A program made the position numbers and the translations under genes. Shown here in pieces: positions 45,818 to 53,827 of a DNA stretch of 64,000 bases. The stretch's first letter is position 1. Every line of letters starts with the position of its first letter. The notes beneath the pieces are model-generated. The model was not told the DNA's origin. It searched no databases and saw only the letters and a list, made by a program, of their open reading frames with translations. The DNA lies in NCBI GenBank assembly GCA_900316955.1, contig ONEX01000008.1:1-64000 (forward strand). Reading direction: 5' to 3'. This DNA comes from an uncultured Bacteroidales bacterium. GTDB taxonomy: Bacteria; Bacteroidota; Bacteroidia; Bacteroidales; UBA932.

Positions 45818-46132
45818 ATGGCAAAGATTGCTACCAATACCAGTTTCGACGAATTCCTCGCGAGCGAGAAACTCGTCATCGTGGATTTCTGGGCCACGTG
45901 GTGCGGCCCCTGCCGCATGCTGTCCCCGCTGCTCGACGAGGTCGAGGAGGAGATGGCGGACAAGATCGAGGTCGTCAAGGTGAACGTGGACGACGCCGAC
46001 GAAGTCGCCATGCGCTACCGCATCATGAGCATTCCCACGCTGCTGTTCTTCAAGAACGGCGCGATGGTGGACCGCTCCGTGGGCGCGATGCCCAAGAGCG
46101 CCCTGGTGGACAAGATCAACGCCAACCTCTAG
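45818..46132 (+). CDS. trxA: thioredoxin
   Basis: 104 residues, the standard size. The active site WCGPC is at 28-32, and the cis-proline motif IMSIPTLLFFKNG follows near 70. No signal peptide, so it is a cytoplasmic protein disulfide reductant. The start at 45818 (MAKIATNTSFDEFL) follows a -7 element; the frame is open upstream into the preceding gene, but that part is not thioredoxin. The next gene starts 4 bases after the stop. Confidence 0.96.
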   Translation: MAKIATNTSFDEFLASEKLVIVDFWATWCGPCRMLSPLLDEVEEEMADKIEVVKVNVDDADEVAMRYRIMSIPTLLFFKNGAMVDRSVGAMPKSALVDKINANL

Positions 46133-46136
46133 GCCG

Positions 46137-46745
46137 ATGAAACGGTTCCTGACCCTGGTCGCCGCCGTCGCCGCCTCGATGATCCTGGCCGCCGGCGCGC
46201 ATGCCCAGTTCGGTTTCCTCGTAGGTCTCACCTCCTCTTCCGTGAAGATGGCCTCTTCGGACGCCATCAGCCTGTATCATGCCGGCCTGACCTACAAGAT
46301 CGACCTTCCCTCCGGCTTCGCCATCCAGCCTGCCGTCCTGTACCAGGTGAAAGGGGCCAATGTGGGCCAGCTCGGCACCGCCACGGACGAGGACTTCAAG
46401 GTGAAGACCGGTTTCGTGGAGGTCCCCCTGGGGCTCCAGTGGGGCCCGCATCTGGCCGCTTTCCGTCCGTACGTGTTCGCCGAGCCGTTCATCGGCTACC
46501 GGGTTTCGTCCACCGACCGGGGGAACGAATCCTTCCGGGACTGGGCCAGCCAGGCCAAGAACAAGTTCGAGTACGGTTTCGGCCTGGGCGCCGGCCTGGA
46601 AATCTCGGACCATCTCCAGCTGTCCGTCCAGTGGTTCAACAACCTGGGCGTGATGTTCAGCAAGCCCGCGGAGGCCGGGGCGGAGTCCCTGGAGAAAGTC
46701 AAGAATTTCGAGGGAATCAAGTTCTCCCTCGCCATCCTTTTTTAA
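46137..46745 (+). CDS. outer membrane beta-barrel protein (porin-family), copy 1
   Basis: 202 residues with a signal peptide ending AAGAHAQ. It is predicted to be an eight-stranded beta-barrel: alternating strands such as YKIDLPSGFAIQPAVLYQVKG and FVEVPLGLQWGP, ending ...IKFSLAILF with a terminal aromatic. It belongs to the outer-membrane beta-barrel/OmpA-N-like class. Function unknown. The following gene encodes a clear paralogue, so the pair arose by tandem duplication. Confidence 0.8.
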   Translation: MKRFLTLVAAVAASMILAAGAHAQFGFLVGLTSSSVKMASSDAISLYHAGLTYKIDLPSGFAIQPAVLYQVKGANVGQLGTATDEDFKVKTGFVEVPLGLQWGPHLAAFRPYVFAEPFIGYRVSSTDRGNESFRDWASQAKNKFEYGFGLGAGLEISDHLQLSVQWFNNLGVMFSKPAEAGAESLEKVKNFEGIKFSLAILF

Positions 46746-46769
46746 GTCATTAACCGATAAAAACATAGC

Positions 46770-47411
46770 ATGATGAAAAAGTTATTTGTCATTGCCGCTC
46801 TCTTTGCCTCGATGGTGGCGGCCAACGCCCAGATCGGCGTGAAGGGAGGCCTTACGCTTTCCACCATGAACGGTGCCGACAAGCCCGAGGAGAACAAGTC
46901 CATGGCCCTTTACGAGGCCGGTGTGCTGTATAAGATAGACCTCGGTGCCGGATTTGCCATCCAGCCGGCGCTGGCCTACCAGGTGAAGGGCGCCGCCCTC
47001 AAGCAGGCCAATGACGTCAAGTCCAAGACCGGATTCGTCGAGCTCAGCGTCGGGGCCCAGTGGGGTCCGGACCTGCTGGCTTTCCGTCCTTACTTCTTCG
47101 TGGAGCCGTACGTCGGCTATGGCGTGACGGGCAGCGAGACCCTGACGGGCGCCAATACGGGAATCACGGCCGAGGATATCAACAAGGCCCTCCAGAACAC
47201 CGCCAAGGACAAGCTTGAGTACGGCGTCGGCGCCGGTATCGGCCTGGAAGTCGCGAGCCACGTCCAGCTGTCCTGCCAGCTGTTCCGGAACTTCGGCAAG
47301 CTGTACAAGGAAGGCGAGCTGGACAACGGCACCCTGAAGTACATCAAGCCGTCCTACGTGAACCTCAAGAACTATCAGGGCGTCAAGCTCACCCTGGCCA
47401 TCCTGTTCTAG
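46770..47411 (+). CDS. outer membrane beta-barrel protein (porin-family), copy 2
   Basis: 213 residues; signal peptide ends MVAANAQ. It shares long blocks with the upstream copy (LYxAGxxYKIDLxxGFAIQPAxxYQVKGA; KTGFVExxxGxQWGPxLxAFRPYxFxEPxxGY; KLEYGxGxGxGLE; GxKxxLAILF). It carries an extra loop (TGANTGITAEDINKALQN) around residue 125. The two diverge mainly in predicted surface loops. Two adjacent ATG codons begin the gene (46770 and 46773). The LOG-family gene starts 3 bases after its stop. Confidence 0.8.
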   Translation: MMKKLFVIAALFASMVAANAQIGVKGGLTLSTMNGADKPEENKSMALYEAGVLYKIDLGAGFAIQPALAYQVKGAALKQANDVKSKTGFVELSVGAQWGPDLLAFRPYFFVEPYVGYGVTGSETLTGANTGITAEDINKALQNTAKDKLEYGVGAGIGLEVASHVQLSCQLFRNFGKLYKEGELDNGTLKYIKPSYVNLKNYQGVKLTLAILF

Positions 47412-47414
47412 CAG

Positions 47415-47948
47415 ATGCCCCGGCGCAAGGCGGTCGTCTTCTGCTCGGCCAGTTACGACATCGACCCCAAGTACAACGAGGCAGCGCGTGAAGTGGTTCG
47501 CGCGCTGCACGCGTATGGATGGACCCTCGTCTCCGGCGGCAGTTTCCGCGGGACGATGGGGGCGATCGCCGATGAGATGGACCGCCTCGGCGGCGAACAC
47601 ATCGGCATCCTCCCGCGGTTCATGAAGGGGCTCGAGTACCCTCATCTGACCGAACTCGTCTGGACCGACACGATGGCGGAACGGAAGGAGCGGATGCGCG
47701 AAGGGACTTCGGCGGTCATCGCCCTCCCCGGCGGCATCGGCACCCTGGACGAACTGATCGAGTCGCACGTCCTGGTGAAGCTGGGCCGGTACGACGGAAA
47801 GCTGCTCGTCCTGAACGTGGACGGCTTCTTCGACCCCTTCAAGGCCCTGCTGGACCATTACGAGGCGACCGGGATGCTGACTCCCGCCGACCGGGCCCTC
47901 ATCGTCTTCGCCGATACGGTTCCCGAACTGGCTGAACATCTGAAGTAA
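47415..47948 (+). CDS. LOG-family nucleoside monophosphate phosphoribohydrolase
   Basis: 177 residues, Rossmann-like. The family signature PGGIGTLDELIE is near residue 97, preceded by MAERKERMREGTSAVIALP, and an N-terminal VVFCSASYDID / VSGGSFRGTMGA segment completes the active site. Such proteins hydrolyse AMP or cytokinin-type nucleotides to base and ribose-5-phosphate; the physiological role in Bacteroidales is uncertain. It is in a tight run with the prenyl synthase gene (no intergenic bases). Confidence 0.87.
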   Translation: MPRRKAVVFCSASYDIDPKYNEAAREVVRALHAYGWTLVSGGSFRGTMGAIADEMDRLGGEHIGILPRFMKGLEYPHLTELVWTDTMAERKERMREGTSAVIALPGGIGTLDELIESHVLVKLGRYDGKLLVLNVDGFFDPFKALLDHYEATGMLTPADRALIVFADTVPELAEHLK

Positions 47949-48926
47949 ATGGATATCCGTGCGCTCAAGGCCTTCCTGGCCGGACCGATGGAGGAAGTCT
48001 CCGCCTTGTTGGAAGACTCCCTGAGGAGCGACATCACGCTGCTGGACGCGACGAACCGGTCCCTGCTGTCGCAGGGCGGGAAGCTGATGCGGCCGATGCT
48101 CTCGCTCCTGTCCGCCGGCGCCTGCGGCGGGATCAACGGCGACTCGGTCCGCTTCGCGGCCGCCGCCGAGATGATCCACAACGCGACGCTGCTCCACGAC
48201 GATGTCGTGGACGGAGCGACCACCCGGCGGGGCAAGCCCACGGTGATGTCCATCCTCTCGAGCCCGGCGTCGGTGCTGATCGGCGATTACTGGCTGGTGA
48301 AGGCCATCCGCTGCATCCTGGATGCGGACCGCTACAGCGAACGGGCGATCCGCCTGTTCGCGAAGACGCTCTCCGACCTGGCGGAAGGGGAAATGCTCCA
48401 GCTCGAGAAGGCCTCCAGCGGCGACACGACCCGCAAGGATTACCTCCGGATCATCTATTCCAAGACGGCTTCGCTCTTCGAGGCGTCCGTCCTGGCCGGC
48501 GCCGTCTCCGCCGACGCGCCGGAGGAATGGACCGACGCGCTCGCCGGCTACGCCCGCAACCTGGGCATCGCGTTCCAGGTCAAGGACGACATCCTGGACT
48601 ATGCCGGGGACGCGGCGCTGGGGAAGCCCGTGGGCATCGACCTGAAAGAGCAGAAAATCACCCTGCCGCTGCTGTGCGCGCTGGATTCGGTGCCCGCGGC
48701 GGAGGCTGCAGAGGTCCGTGCGCTGGTCGGAAGGATCTCCGACGAGCCCGCCCTGGCGGACCGGGTCCGGGCGTTCGTCCTGGAACGGGACGGTGTGGGC
48801 CAGGCTGTGGCGGAGATGGAAAAATACATTGACGGGGCGGCCTCCTGCCTGGAAGCGCTTCCGTCTTCCGCGGAAAAACCGTATCTTGTAGAACTGGCCC
48901 GCTATGTGGGCGAAAGGAATTATTGA
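47949..48926 (+). CDS. polyprenyl (probably octaprenyl-type) diphosphate synthase
   Basis: 325 residues of the trans-isoprenyl diphosphate synthase family. The first aspartate-rich motif is LLHDDVVDGATTRRGKP (Asp84, Asp85, Asp88); the second is FQVKDDILDYAGD. GGKLMRPMLSL near residue 43 binds isopentenyl diphosphate. The residues before the first Asp motif are small (NAT), consistent with a long-chain product such as the menaquinone side chain. It starts directly after the LOG gene stop and ends 3 bases before holB. Confidence 0.9.
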   Translation: MDIRALKAFLAGPMEEVSALLEDSLRSDITLLDATNRSLLSQGGKLMRPMLSLLSAGACGGINGDSVRFAAAAEMIHNATLLHDDVVDGATTRRGKPTVMSILSSPASVLIGDYWLVKAIRCILDADRYSERAIRLFAKTLSDLAEGEMLQLEKASSGDTTRKDYLRIIYSKTASLFEASVLAGAVSADAPEEWTDALAGYARNLGIAFQVKDDILDYAGDAALGKPVGIDLKEQKITLPLLCALDSVPAAEAAEVRALVGRISDEPALADRVRAFVLERDGVGQAVAEMEKYIDGAASCLEALPSSAEKPYLVELARYVGERNY

Positions 48927-48929
48927 CCG

Positions 48930-49916
48930 ATGGAGACGATGAACAGCAACGCGGCCCTCGCGGCGGCCCTCCGGCAGATGGCGGAGAGCGGCCGGATTCC
49001 GCATGCGATGCTGTTCCACCAGAACGACGGCGGCGGCGCCTTCCCGCTCATCCTGGATTTCCTGGACGAGGTGTATGGGCACAACCCCCGGGTGAAGAAG
49101 CTCATCCATCCGGACATCCATTTCGTCTTCCCCGTCGCGGGAACGGACAAGCCGGTGTCCGACCGGTTCATCGGCCCCTGGCGGGAACTCCTGCAGGAGA
49201 ACCCGTGTTTCTATGAGAACGAGCTCTATGAGGCCATCGGCATCGAGAGCAAACAAAGCAATATCTCGGTCAACGAGGCGCGCTCCATCCTGGATAAACT
49301 GTCCCTGTCCGCCGTGGAAGGAGGATACAGGACGGTCGTCGTGTATCTGCCCGAGAAGATGAACCCGCAGGCGGCGAACGCCCTGCTGAAGATGGTCGAG
49401 GAACCGCCGGAGAAGACCCTGTTCCTGCTGGTCACGCTCCAGCCGGAAAAGGTCCTGACGACCATTTTCTCCCGCTGCCTGTTCATGCGCGTCCGGCCGT
49501 TCTCCCGGGAGGAGGACCGCGCCGTCCACGCGAAGGAGGGGGCGGAAACGACGGAGATGGCCGACCTGTTCCACGACCTCATGGGCGCCCTGGTCCGGAA
49601 GGACCTCCTGGGCGCGCTGGAGGCGGGGGACGCGGTCGCGGACCTCGGTTCCCGCGAGAAGCAGAAGCGCTTCTGCCGGGTGGCCTCGGAAGGCCTCAGG
49701 AACATCTTCCTCCTGCAGCAGGGCCTGCCGGACCTGGCGGACCTCCTCGGGGACGAAAAGCCGTTCTATGAGGAGATGGCCGCGAAACTGCGCAAGAATT
49801 TCTCCCGCCAGGCGCTCGCCGCGCTGGACCGGGCGCTCCTGCTGCTGGAGCGGAACGTTAACCAGAAAATCCTGTTCACCGACCTGGTGAACCGGCTCTA
49901 TATGACTGCATTATGA
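48930..49916 (+). CDS. holB: DNA polymerase III delta-prime subunit
   Basis: 328 residues. It has an AAA+ clamp-loader fold: SGRIPHAMLFHQ at the start, ISVNEARSILDKLSLSAVEGGYRTVVVYLPEKM, then MNPQAANALLKMVEEPPEKTLFLLVT, the most typical delta-prime signature, and TIFSRC (SRC motif). The P-loop is degenerate and the zinc cysteines are absent, as in many Bacteroidota HolB proteins. It is part of the complex that loads the sliding clamp. Its stop overlaps the ricT start (ATGA). Confidence 0.9.
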   Translation: METMNSNAALAAALRQMAESGRIPHAMLFHQNDGGGAFPLILDFLDEVYGHNPRVKKLIHPDIHFVFPVAGTDKPVSDRFIGPWRELLQENPCFYENELYEAIGIESKQSNISVNEARSILDKLSLSAVEGGYRTVVVYLPEKMNPQAANALLKMVEEPPEKTLFLLVTLQPEKVLTTIFSRCLFMRVRPFSREEDRAVHAKEGAETTEMADLFHDLMGALVRKDLLGALEAGDAVADLGSREKQKRFCRVASEGLRNIFLLQQGLPDLADLLGDEKPFYEEMAAKLRKNFSRQALAALDRALLLLERNVNQKILFTDLVNRLYMTAL

Positions 49917-51097
49917 TCGACACGAACGAGAATGTACGCTATGACTGTTTCCGGGGCTGCGTGATCAGCGGCAACGAGGAGGCGGGGGTGGAGGAGATCC
50001 GCTACCGCCAGGGCTGCTGCAAGCTGGAGGTGTACGACTACCTCAAGGGCATCGGCCAGGAACAGTACAACAACTTCTTCGAAGTCCGTTTCAAGAATAC
50101 CCGCAAAGGCTTCTATGTCAATGCGTCCGGCCAGACCATCAAGACCGGCGACCTCGTCGTGGTGGAGGCCCAGACGGGCCACGACCTCGGCATCGTCACG
50201 CTGGAGGGGCCCATCGTCGCCCGGCAGATGAAATGCCGGGGCGTGGACCCGGAAAAGACGGTCTTCCGGAAAATCTACCGCAAGGCGAAGACCTACGACA
50301 TCGAGCGCTGGCAGGACGCCATCGCCCGGGAACAGGAGACGATGATCCGCGCGCGCGTGCTGGCGGCGAACCTGGGCCTGGAGATGAAGATCGGGGACGT
50401 GGAGTTCCAGGGCGACGGTACGAAGGCCATCTTCTACTACATCGCCGACGGCCGCGTGGACTTCCGCCAGCTCATCAAGGATTTCGCCGAGGAGTTCCAC
50501 ATCCGGGTGGAGATGAAGCAGATCGGCGCCCGGCAGGAAGCCGGCCTGATCGGCGGCCTGGGCATCTGCGGCCGCGAACTGTGCTGCGCGAACTACATCA
50601 CGGAGTTCAAGTCCATCACCACCTCCGCCGCCCGGGTCCAGGACCTTTCCCTGAATCCGCAGAAGCTCGCGGGCCAGTGCGGCAAGCTCAAGTGCTGCCT
50701 CAACTACGAAGTCTCCAACTATATGGACGCGCACTCGCGCATCCCGAAGGTCTCCGAGCCGCTGGAGTTCGAGGACGGCCTGGCCTACCTGGTGAAGACG
50801 GACATCCTGGCGGAAACGATGTACTTCTCCTACGAGAAGGGCTCCCTCGCCAAGATGTACCCGCTCCCCGCCTCGGAGGTCCGCGAGATCATCATGATGA
50901 ACCGCAACGGCCAGAAGCCCGAGACGCTCCTTCCGGACGCCGAGCCCGTCGCGCCGGAATTCGTCACCGCCGTCGGCGACGACAGCATCTCCCGCTTCGA
51001 CGAGGCCCGCAAGAAAAAGCGTCGCAACAAGAACCGGAACAACAAGAACAAGGGCAACAAGGGTGGCAACAACCCGAAGCCGAAGAAGGATGCGTAA
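49913..51097 (+). CDS. ricT: PSP1-domain protein RicT (YaaT)
   Basis: 394 residues. The PSP1 core (about 60-150 to 280) contains RQMKCRGVDPEKTVFRKIYRKA and the cysteine clusters GICGRELCCANYI and GQCGKLKCCLNYE, which in RicT bind an iron-sulfur cluster with partner proteins. The C-terminus is a Lys/Asn-rich tail (KKKRRNKNRNNKNKGNKGG), probably disordered and perhaps RNA-binding. In Bacillus the Ric complex affects RNase Y-dependent RNA maturation; the role here is not established. It overlaps holB (4 bases) and gldH (8 bases). Confidence 0.88.
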   Translation: MIDTNENVRYDCFRGCVISGNEEAGVEEIRYRQGCCKLEVYDYLKGIGQEQYNNFFEVRFKNTRKGFYVNASGQTIKTGDLVVVEAQTGHDLGIVTLEGPIVARQMKCRGVDPEKTVFRKIYRKAKTYDIERWQDAIAREQETMIRARVLAANLGLEMKIGDVEFQGDGTKAIFYYIADGRVDFRQLIKDFAEEFHIRVEMKQIGARQEAGLIGGLGICGRELCCANYITEFKSITTSAARVQDLSLNPQKLAGQCGKLKCCLNYEVSNYMDAHSRIPKVSEPLEFEDGLAYLVKTDILAETMYFSYEKGSLAKMYPLPASEVREIIMMNRNGQKPETLLPDAEPVAPEFVTAVGDDSISRFDEARKKKRRNKNRNNKNKGNKGGNNPKPKKDA

Positions 51098-51515
51098 ACT
51101 CCTTCATATCCTCCCTTTCCTGCTCCTCTTCACGAGCTGCCGCGAACCCATGTCGGTGGAGAAGTTCGTGAAAGGGGAGGGACCGTATACGTTCTTCGTG
51201 GAGATGTCGGATTCGACCGCGTCGTATGATTTCGATCTGTACACCAGGGTCGATGCGCCGGCGGATTCGCTGCGAAAGCTGGCGGCGCTGCCGCTGCAGG
51301 TGACCTGGACGTCGCCGACGTTCCATGTGTTCCGCGAGGAGGTGTATCTGCCGATGGAAGGGAAGATGTCGCTCTTTTCCAAGCAGGTGCGGGCGCCGTA
51401 CCGGGCCGGGGTCCGGCCGGAGGAATGGGGCCCGTGGCAGGTGGTCGTGCGGGTGCAGGACCCGCCGGAGGGCCTGTGCGGGATGGGCCTGGTCGTATCA
51501 CGAAACAGAGACTGA
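51090..51515 (+). CDS. gldH: gliding motility lipoprotein GldH family
   Basis: 141 residues. It has a short signal peptide with lipobox LFTSC (Cys17), then MSVEKFVKGEGPYTFFVEMSDSTASYDF, a pattern of GldH. The order ricT-gldH is common in Bacteroidales, which do not glide, so the role is not necessarily motility. The start at 51090 lies 8 bases inside the end of ricT. The stop shares TGATG with trmB. Confidence 0.78.
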   Translation: MRKLLHILPFLLLFTSCREPMSVEKFVKGEGPYTFFVEMSDSTASYDFDLYTRVDAPADSLRKLAALPLQVTWTSPTFHVFREEVYLPMEGKMSLFSKQVRAPYRAGVRPEEWGPWQVVVRVQDPPEGLCGMGLVVSRNRD

Positions 51516-52348
51516 TGGGACACGGTAAACTCAAGAAATTCGCCGAGAACGAGACGTTCCGCTGCCTGCTGCAGCCGGACGCCTCGTCGGTGCTGGCCAA
51601 ACCGGAAGGCTCCCGGGAGCTGGTCCTGCGGGACCATGCGATCAAAGGGAACTGGAACCGGGATATGTTCGAGAAGCCCCGGCCGATCGTGCTGGAACTG
51701 GGTTGTGGCAAGGGGGATTACACCATCGCCCTGGCCCGCCGGCACCCGGAGATGAACTTCATCGGCGTGGACATCAAGGGCGCGCGCCTGTGGAAAGGCG
51801 CCAAGGAGGCCACGGAGGAAAAGATGGGCAACGTCGCCTTCCTCCGCACCCGCATCGAGTTCATCGACGCCTTCTTCGGCCCGGGCGAGGTCTCCGAAAT
51901 CTGGCTCACCTTCTCCGACCCGCAGCTCCGCGGCAGCGAGAACGCCCGCCTGACCTCTCCGCTCTTCCTCCAGCGCTACCGCCGTTTCTTGAAACCCGAC
52001 GGCATCGTCCACCTCAAGACCGACTCCCGCTTCCTTTACGAATACACCCAGTCCGTCATCCGCGCCAATGGTTTGCAGGTGCTCGCGTCAGGCACGGACA
52101 TTTACCATGATGGTATTCGGACAGGGGTAACTCTTGAAAAAGATGAATGGGATATCGACTCCATATTTGAGGTGCAGACTTTCTATGAAAACATGTTCCT
52201 GAAAATGGGCCTGCCGATCACGTATCTGGCATTCCGGCTGGAGCATGAAGGGGAGGGGTTCGCGTATCCGACGGACTTCGATGCGGCCTACTGGCGCGAG
52301 GCCGAAGGCCCCCGCCGGTCGTTCAGCCACCAGCCCACGAAAGGTTAG
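51515..52348 (+). CDS. trmB: tRNA (guanine-N7-)-methyltransferase
   Basis: 277 residues. The SAM motif is [16 protein letters not shown] (about residue 60), followed by [16 protein letters not shown] and the TrmB signature [24 protein letters not shown]. The N-terminus ([21 protein letters not shown]) is typical of the Bacteroidota form, and the C-terminus is longer than in E. coli. It makes m7G46 in tRNA. The coding sequence from about 52090 to 52200 is more A/T-rich than its neighbours. It converges on and overlaps miaA by four bases. Confidence 0.93.
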   Translation: MGHGKLKKFAENETFRCLLQPDASSVLAKPEGSRELVLRDHAIKGNWNRDMFEKPRPIVLELGCGKGDYTIALARRHPEMNFIGVDIKGARLWKGAKEATEEKMGNVAFLRTRIEFIDAFFGPGEVSEIWLTFSDPQLRGSENARLTSPLFLQRYRRFLKPDGIVHLKTDSRFLYEYTQSVIRANGLQVLASGTDIYHDGIRTGVTLEKDEWDIDSIFEVQTFYENMFLKMGLPITYLAFRLEHEGEGFAYPTDFDAAYWREAEGPRRSFSHQPTKG

Positions 52349-53157
52349 GGCCGGACCCAGTGGATGCGGACGCCGTCGCGTTCCATGCCGCGGAACCAGG
52401 TCATCTGGCGCTTGGCGAACTGGTGGATGGCGTTGGCGAGGAGGATGTGCATCTCGTCGTAGGAGAGTTTCCCCAGCACGTACTGCGTGACGAACTTGTA
52501 TTCAAGGCCGTACCAGAGGAGGTCGTCGGCCGGGATGCCGCTGTCCAGGAGGCCCTGGATTTCCTCGACGAGGCCGTCCTCGAGGCGCTCGTCCAGGCGG
52601 CGGTCGATGCGCTCGACGCGTTCCTCCCGAGAGACGAGGGTGCCGATGTAGAAGGTCTTCTGCGGCAGGCGCTCCGCCGGGACGCCGTTCTCGCGGTCGA
52701 ACTTGTACGCCCGGGTGGCGGACTCGATGTACAGGCCGGAGCCGCCGCACAGGATGGGGACGCAGCCGCGGGCGCGGACATCGGCCCAGGCATCGGCAAA
52801 GGCCGCCTGATACTCGTAGATGTTGTATTTGCTGCCGGCCGGGACGATGTCGATCAGGTGGTACGGGACCTCGCCGTACTCCCCGAGGTCCTTCCCCGTC
52901 CCGATGTCCATCCCGGTGTACACCTGCCTGGAATCGGCCGACAGGATCTCCGCGTTGCCTATGGCTCGCGCGAGCTGCACCGCATAGCGGGTCTTGCCGG
53001 AGGCGGTGGGGCCGAGGACGCAGATGAGGTCGATGTCCCCGTCGGCATAGGCTTTCGCGAGCGCGGGGATGTCGATCATTTCGGGCTCGGGTATCGCCGC
53101 CATCGGCGGAATGCCGGGGCGGTCGGGGAGGAGGTTTGTCTTGTTCGGCAGGGACAT
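52345..53157 (-). CDS. miaA: tRNA dimethylallyltransferase
   Basis: 270 residues, about 30-40 shorter than the usual form. The P-loop [15 protein letters not shown] is near residue 50, followed by [27 protein letters not shown] and [12 protein letters not shown]. The C-terminal part keeps [13 protein letters not shown]. The shortening is in the inserted helical domain, which Bacteroidota have reduced in one of their two MiaA paralogues. It adds dimethylallyl to A37 of tRNAs reading UNN codons. The gene is divergent from smpB. Confidence 0.9.
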   Translation of the reverse strand: MSLPNKTNLLPDRPGIPPMAAIPEPEMIDIPALAKAYADGDIDLICVLGPTASGKTRYAVQLARAIGNAEILSADSRQVYTGMDIGTGKDLGEYGEVPYHLIDIVPAGSKYNIYEYQAAFADAWADVRARGCVPILCGGSGLYIESATRAYKFDRENGVPAERLPQKTFYIGTLVSREERVERIDRRLDERLEDGLVEEIQGLLDSGIPADDLLWYGLEYKFVTQYVLGKLSYDEMHILLANAIHQFAKRQMTWFRGMERDGVRIHWVRP

Positions 53158-53181
53158 GGTGCAAAATTAGAGAAAAAGCCG

Positions 53182-53189
53182 TACCTTTG
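53182..53189 (+). promoter_or_regulatory. -7 element immediately upstream of smpB
   Basis: TACCTTTG matches TAnnTTTG and ends only 7 bases before the smpB ATG. A transcript starting at the usual distance would be leaderless or nearly so. Confidence 0.55.
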
Positions 53190-53196
53190 CAACCCT

Positions 53197-53652
53197 ATGC
53201 CGAAAGCGAAGAGCACCATCCAGATCAAGAACCGCCGGGCCTCGTTCGATTACGAGTTCCTGGAGACCTATACCGCCGGCATCCAGCTGGTGGGCACGGA
53301 GATTAAGTCCATCCGGGCGGGCAAGGCTTCCCTCCAGGACGCCTACTGCTACTTCGTCGGCAACCAGCTCTTCGTGCGCGGGATGAACATCGCCCAGTAC
53401 CACTGGGGCTCCTGGGGCCAGCACGAGCCCGTGCGCGACCGCCGGCTCCTCCTCACCCGCAAGGAACTGAACCACCTGCTGATGGAAGACAAGAAGACCG
53501 GCCTCACCATCGTCGCCGTCAAGCTCTTCATCGCGGACAACGGCTACGCGAAGCTCCTCATCGCCCTCGCCAAGGGTAAAAAGGAGTACGACAAGCGCAA
53601 CACCATCAAGGAACGCGACGTCCGCCGCGAGATGGATCGGGGGGACTATTAA
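53197..53652 (+). CDS. smpB: SsrA-binding protein SmpB
   Basis: 151 residues. Family landmarks are [58 protein letters not shown] and a C-terminal basic tail [22 protein letters not shown]. With tmRNA it rescues stalled ribosomes. The start at 53197 follows a -7 element by only 7 bases; the frame is open far upstream, antisense to miaA, but that part is not SmpB. No ssrA gene was recognised in the window. Confidence 0.96.
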   Translation: MPKAKSTIQIKNRRASFDYEFLETYTAGIQLVGTEIKSIRAGKASLQDAYCYFVGNQLFVRGMNIAQYHWGSWGQHEPVRDRRLLLTRKELNHLLMEDKKTGLTIVAVKLFIADNGYAKLLIALAKGKKEYDKRNTIKERDVRREMDRGDY

Positions 53653-53669
53653 AAAAGTCAAATTTTTTC

Positions 53670-53699
53670 TTGCAGATTCGAAAAATAGTCGTACCTTTG
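53670..53699 (+). promoter_or_regulatory. metK: promoter of metK
   Basis: TTG at 53670-53672, 19 bases, then TACCTTTG at 53692-53699, a full match to the Bacteroidota pattern. It produces a leader of about 120 bases containing the elements described next. Confidence 0.7.
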
Positions 53700-53713
53700 C
53701 CGTCCCAAAAACA

Positions 53714-53765
53714 GAAGTGGAGAGATTTGGATTGCTTGCAACCACTCAAAAAAATGCTAAATTAC
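53714..53765 (+). ncRNA. candidate SAM-II-type riboswitch aptamer upstream of metK
   Basis: A five-pair stem AGTGG (53716-53720) with CCACT (53742-53746) encloses a loop containing GATTTGG and GCTTGCAA. The 3' side carries ATGCTAAA (53754-53761). These elements, in this order and spacing, resemble my recollection of the conserved core of the SAM-II (SAM_alpha, metA-motif) riboswitch. The downstream gene makes SAM, and an intrinsic terminator follows at 53790-53824. The pseudoknot pairing was not verified, so it could be a different SAM-sensing RNA or a chance match. Confidence 0.5.
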
Positions 53766-53789
53766 ATTTCATATCAGTGTTTTGTGTTT

Positions 53790-53824
53790 TTAGCCTCCGC
53801 ATTCTGCACGGGGCTAATTTTTTT
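53790..53824 (+). terminator. attenuator-type terminator in the metK leader
   Basis: TTAGCC (53790-53795) pairs with GGCTAA (53812-53817), extended by CCG/CGG after a one-base bulge, with a nine-base loop. Seven T follow (53818-53824). The T run ends three bases before the metK ATG, so termination here would stop RNA just before the gene. This is the expected layout for a riboswitch that controls transcription. Confidence 0.75.
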
Positions 53825-53827
53825 GCT

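Noticed and set aside
41311..46011. A 1566-codon minus-strand frame opposite the RND operon, and a similar one at 33246-36146 opposite the GT117 gene
   Set aside because: Antisense to confidently identified genes; low-complexity His, Asp, Val and Gly composition typical of antisense frames in G/C-rich DNA.
51090..51515. Active gliding motility suggested by gldH
   Set aside because: Bacteroidales commonly keep gldH next to ricT without gliding; no other gld or spr genes are in the window.
53700..53827. SAM-I (S-box) riboswitch in the metK leader
   Set aside because: The four-way-junction hallmarks and the kink-turn motif are not visible; the conserved-looking segments fit SAM-II better.
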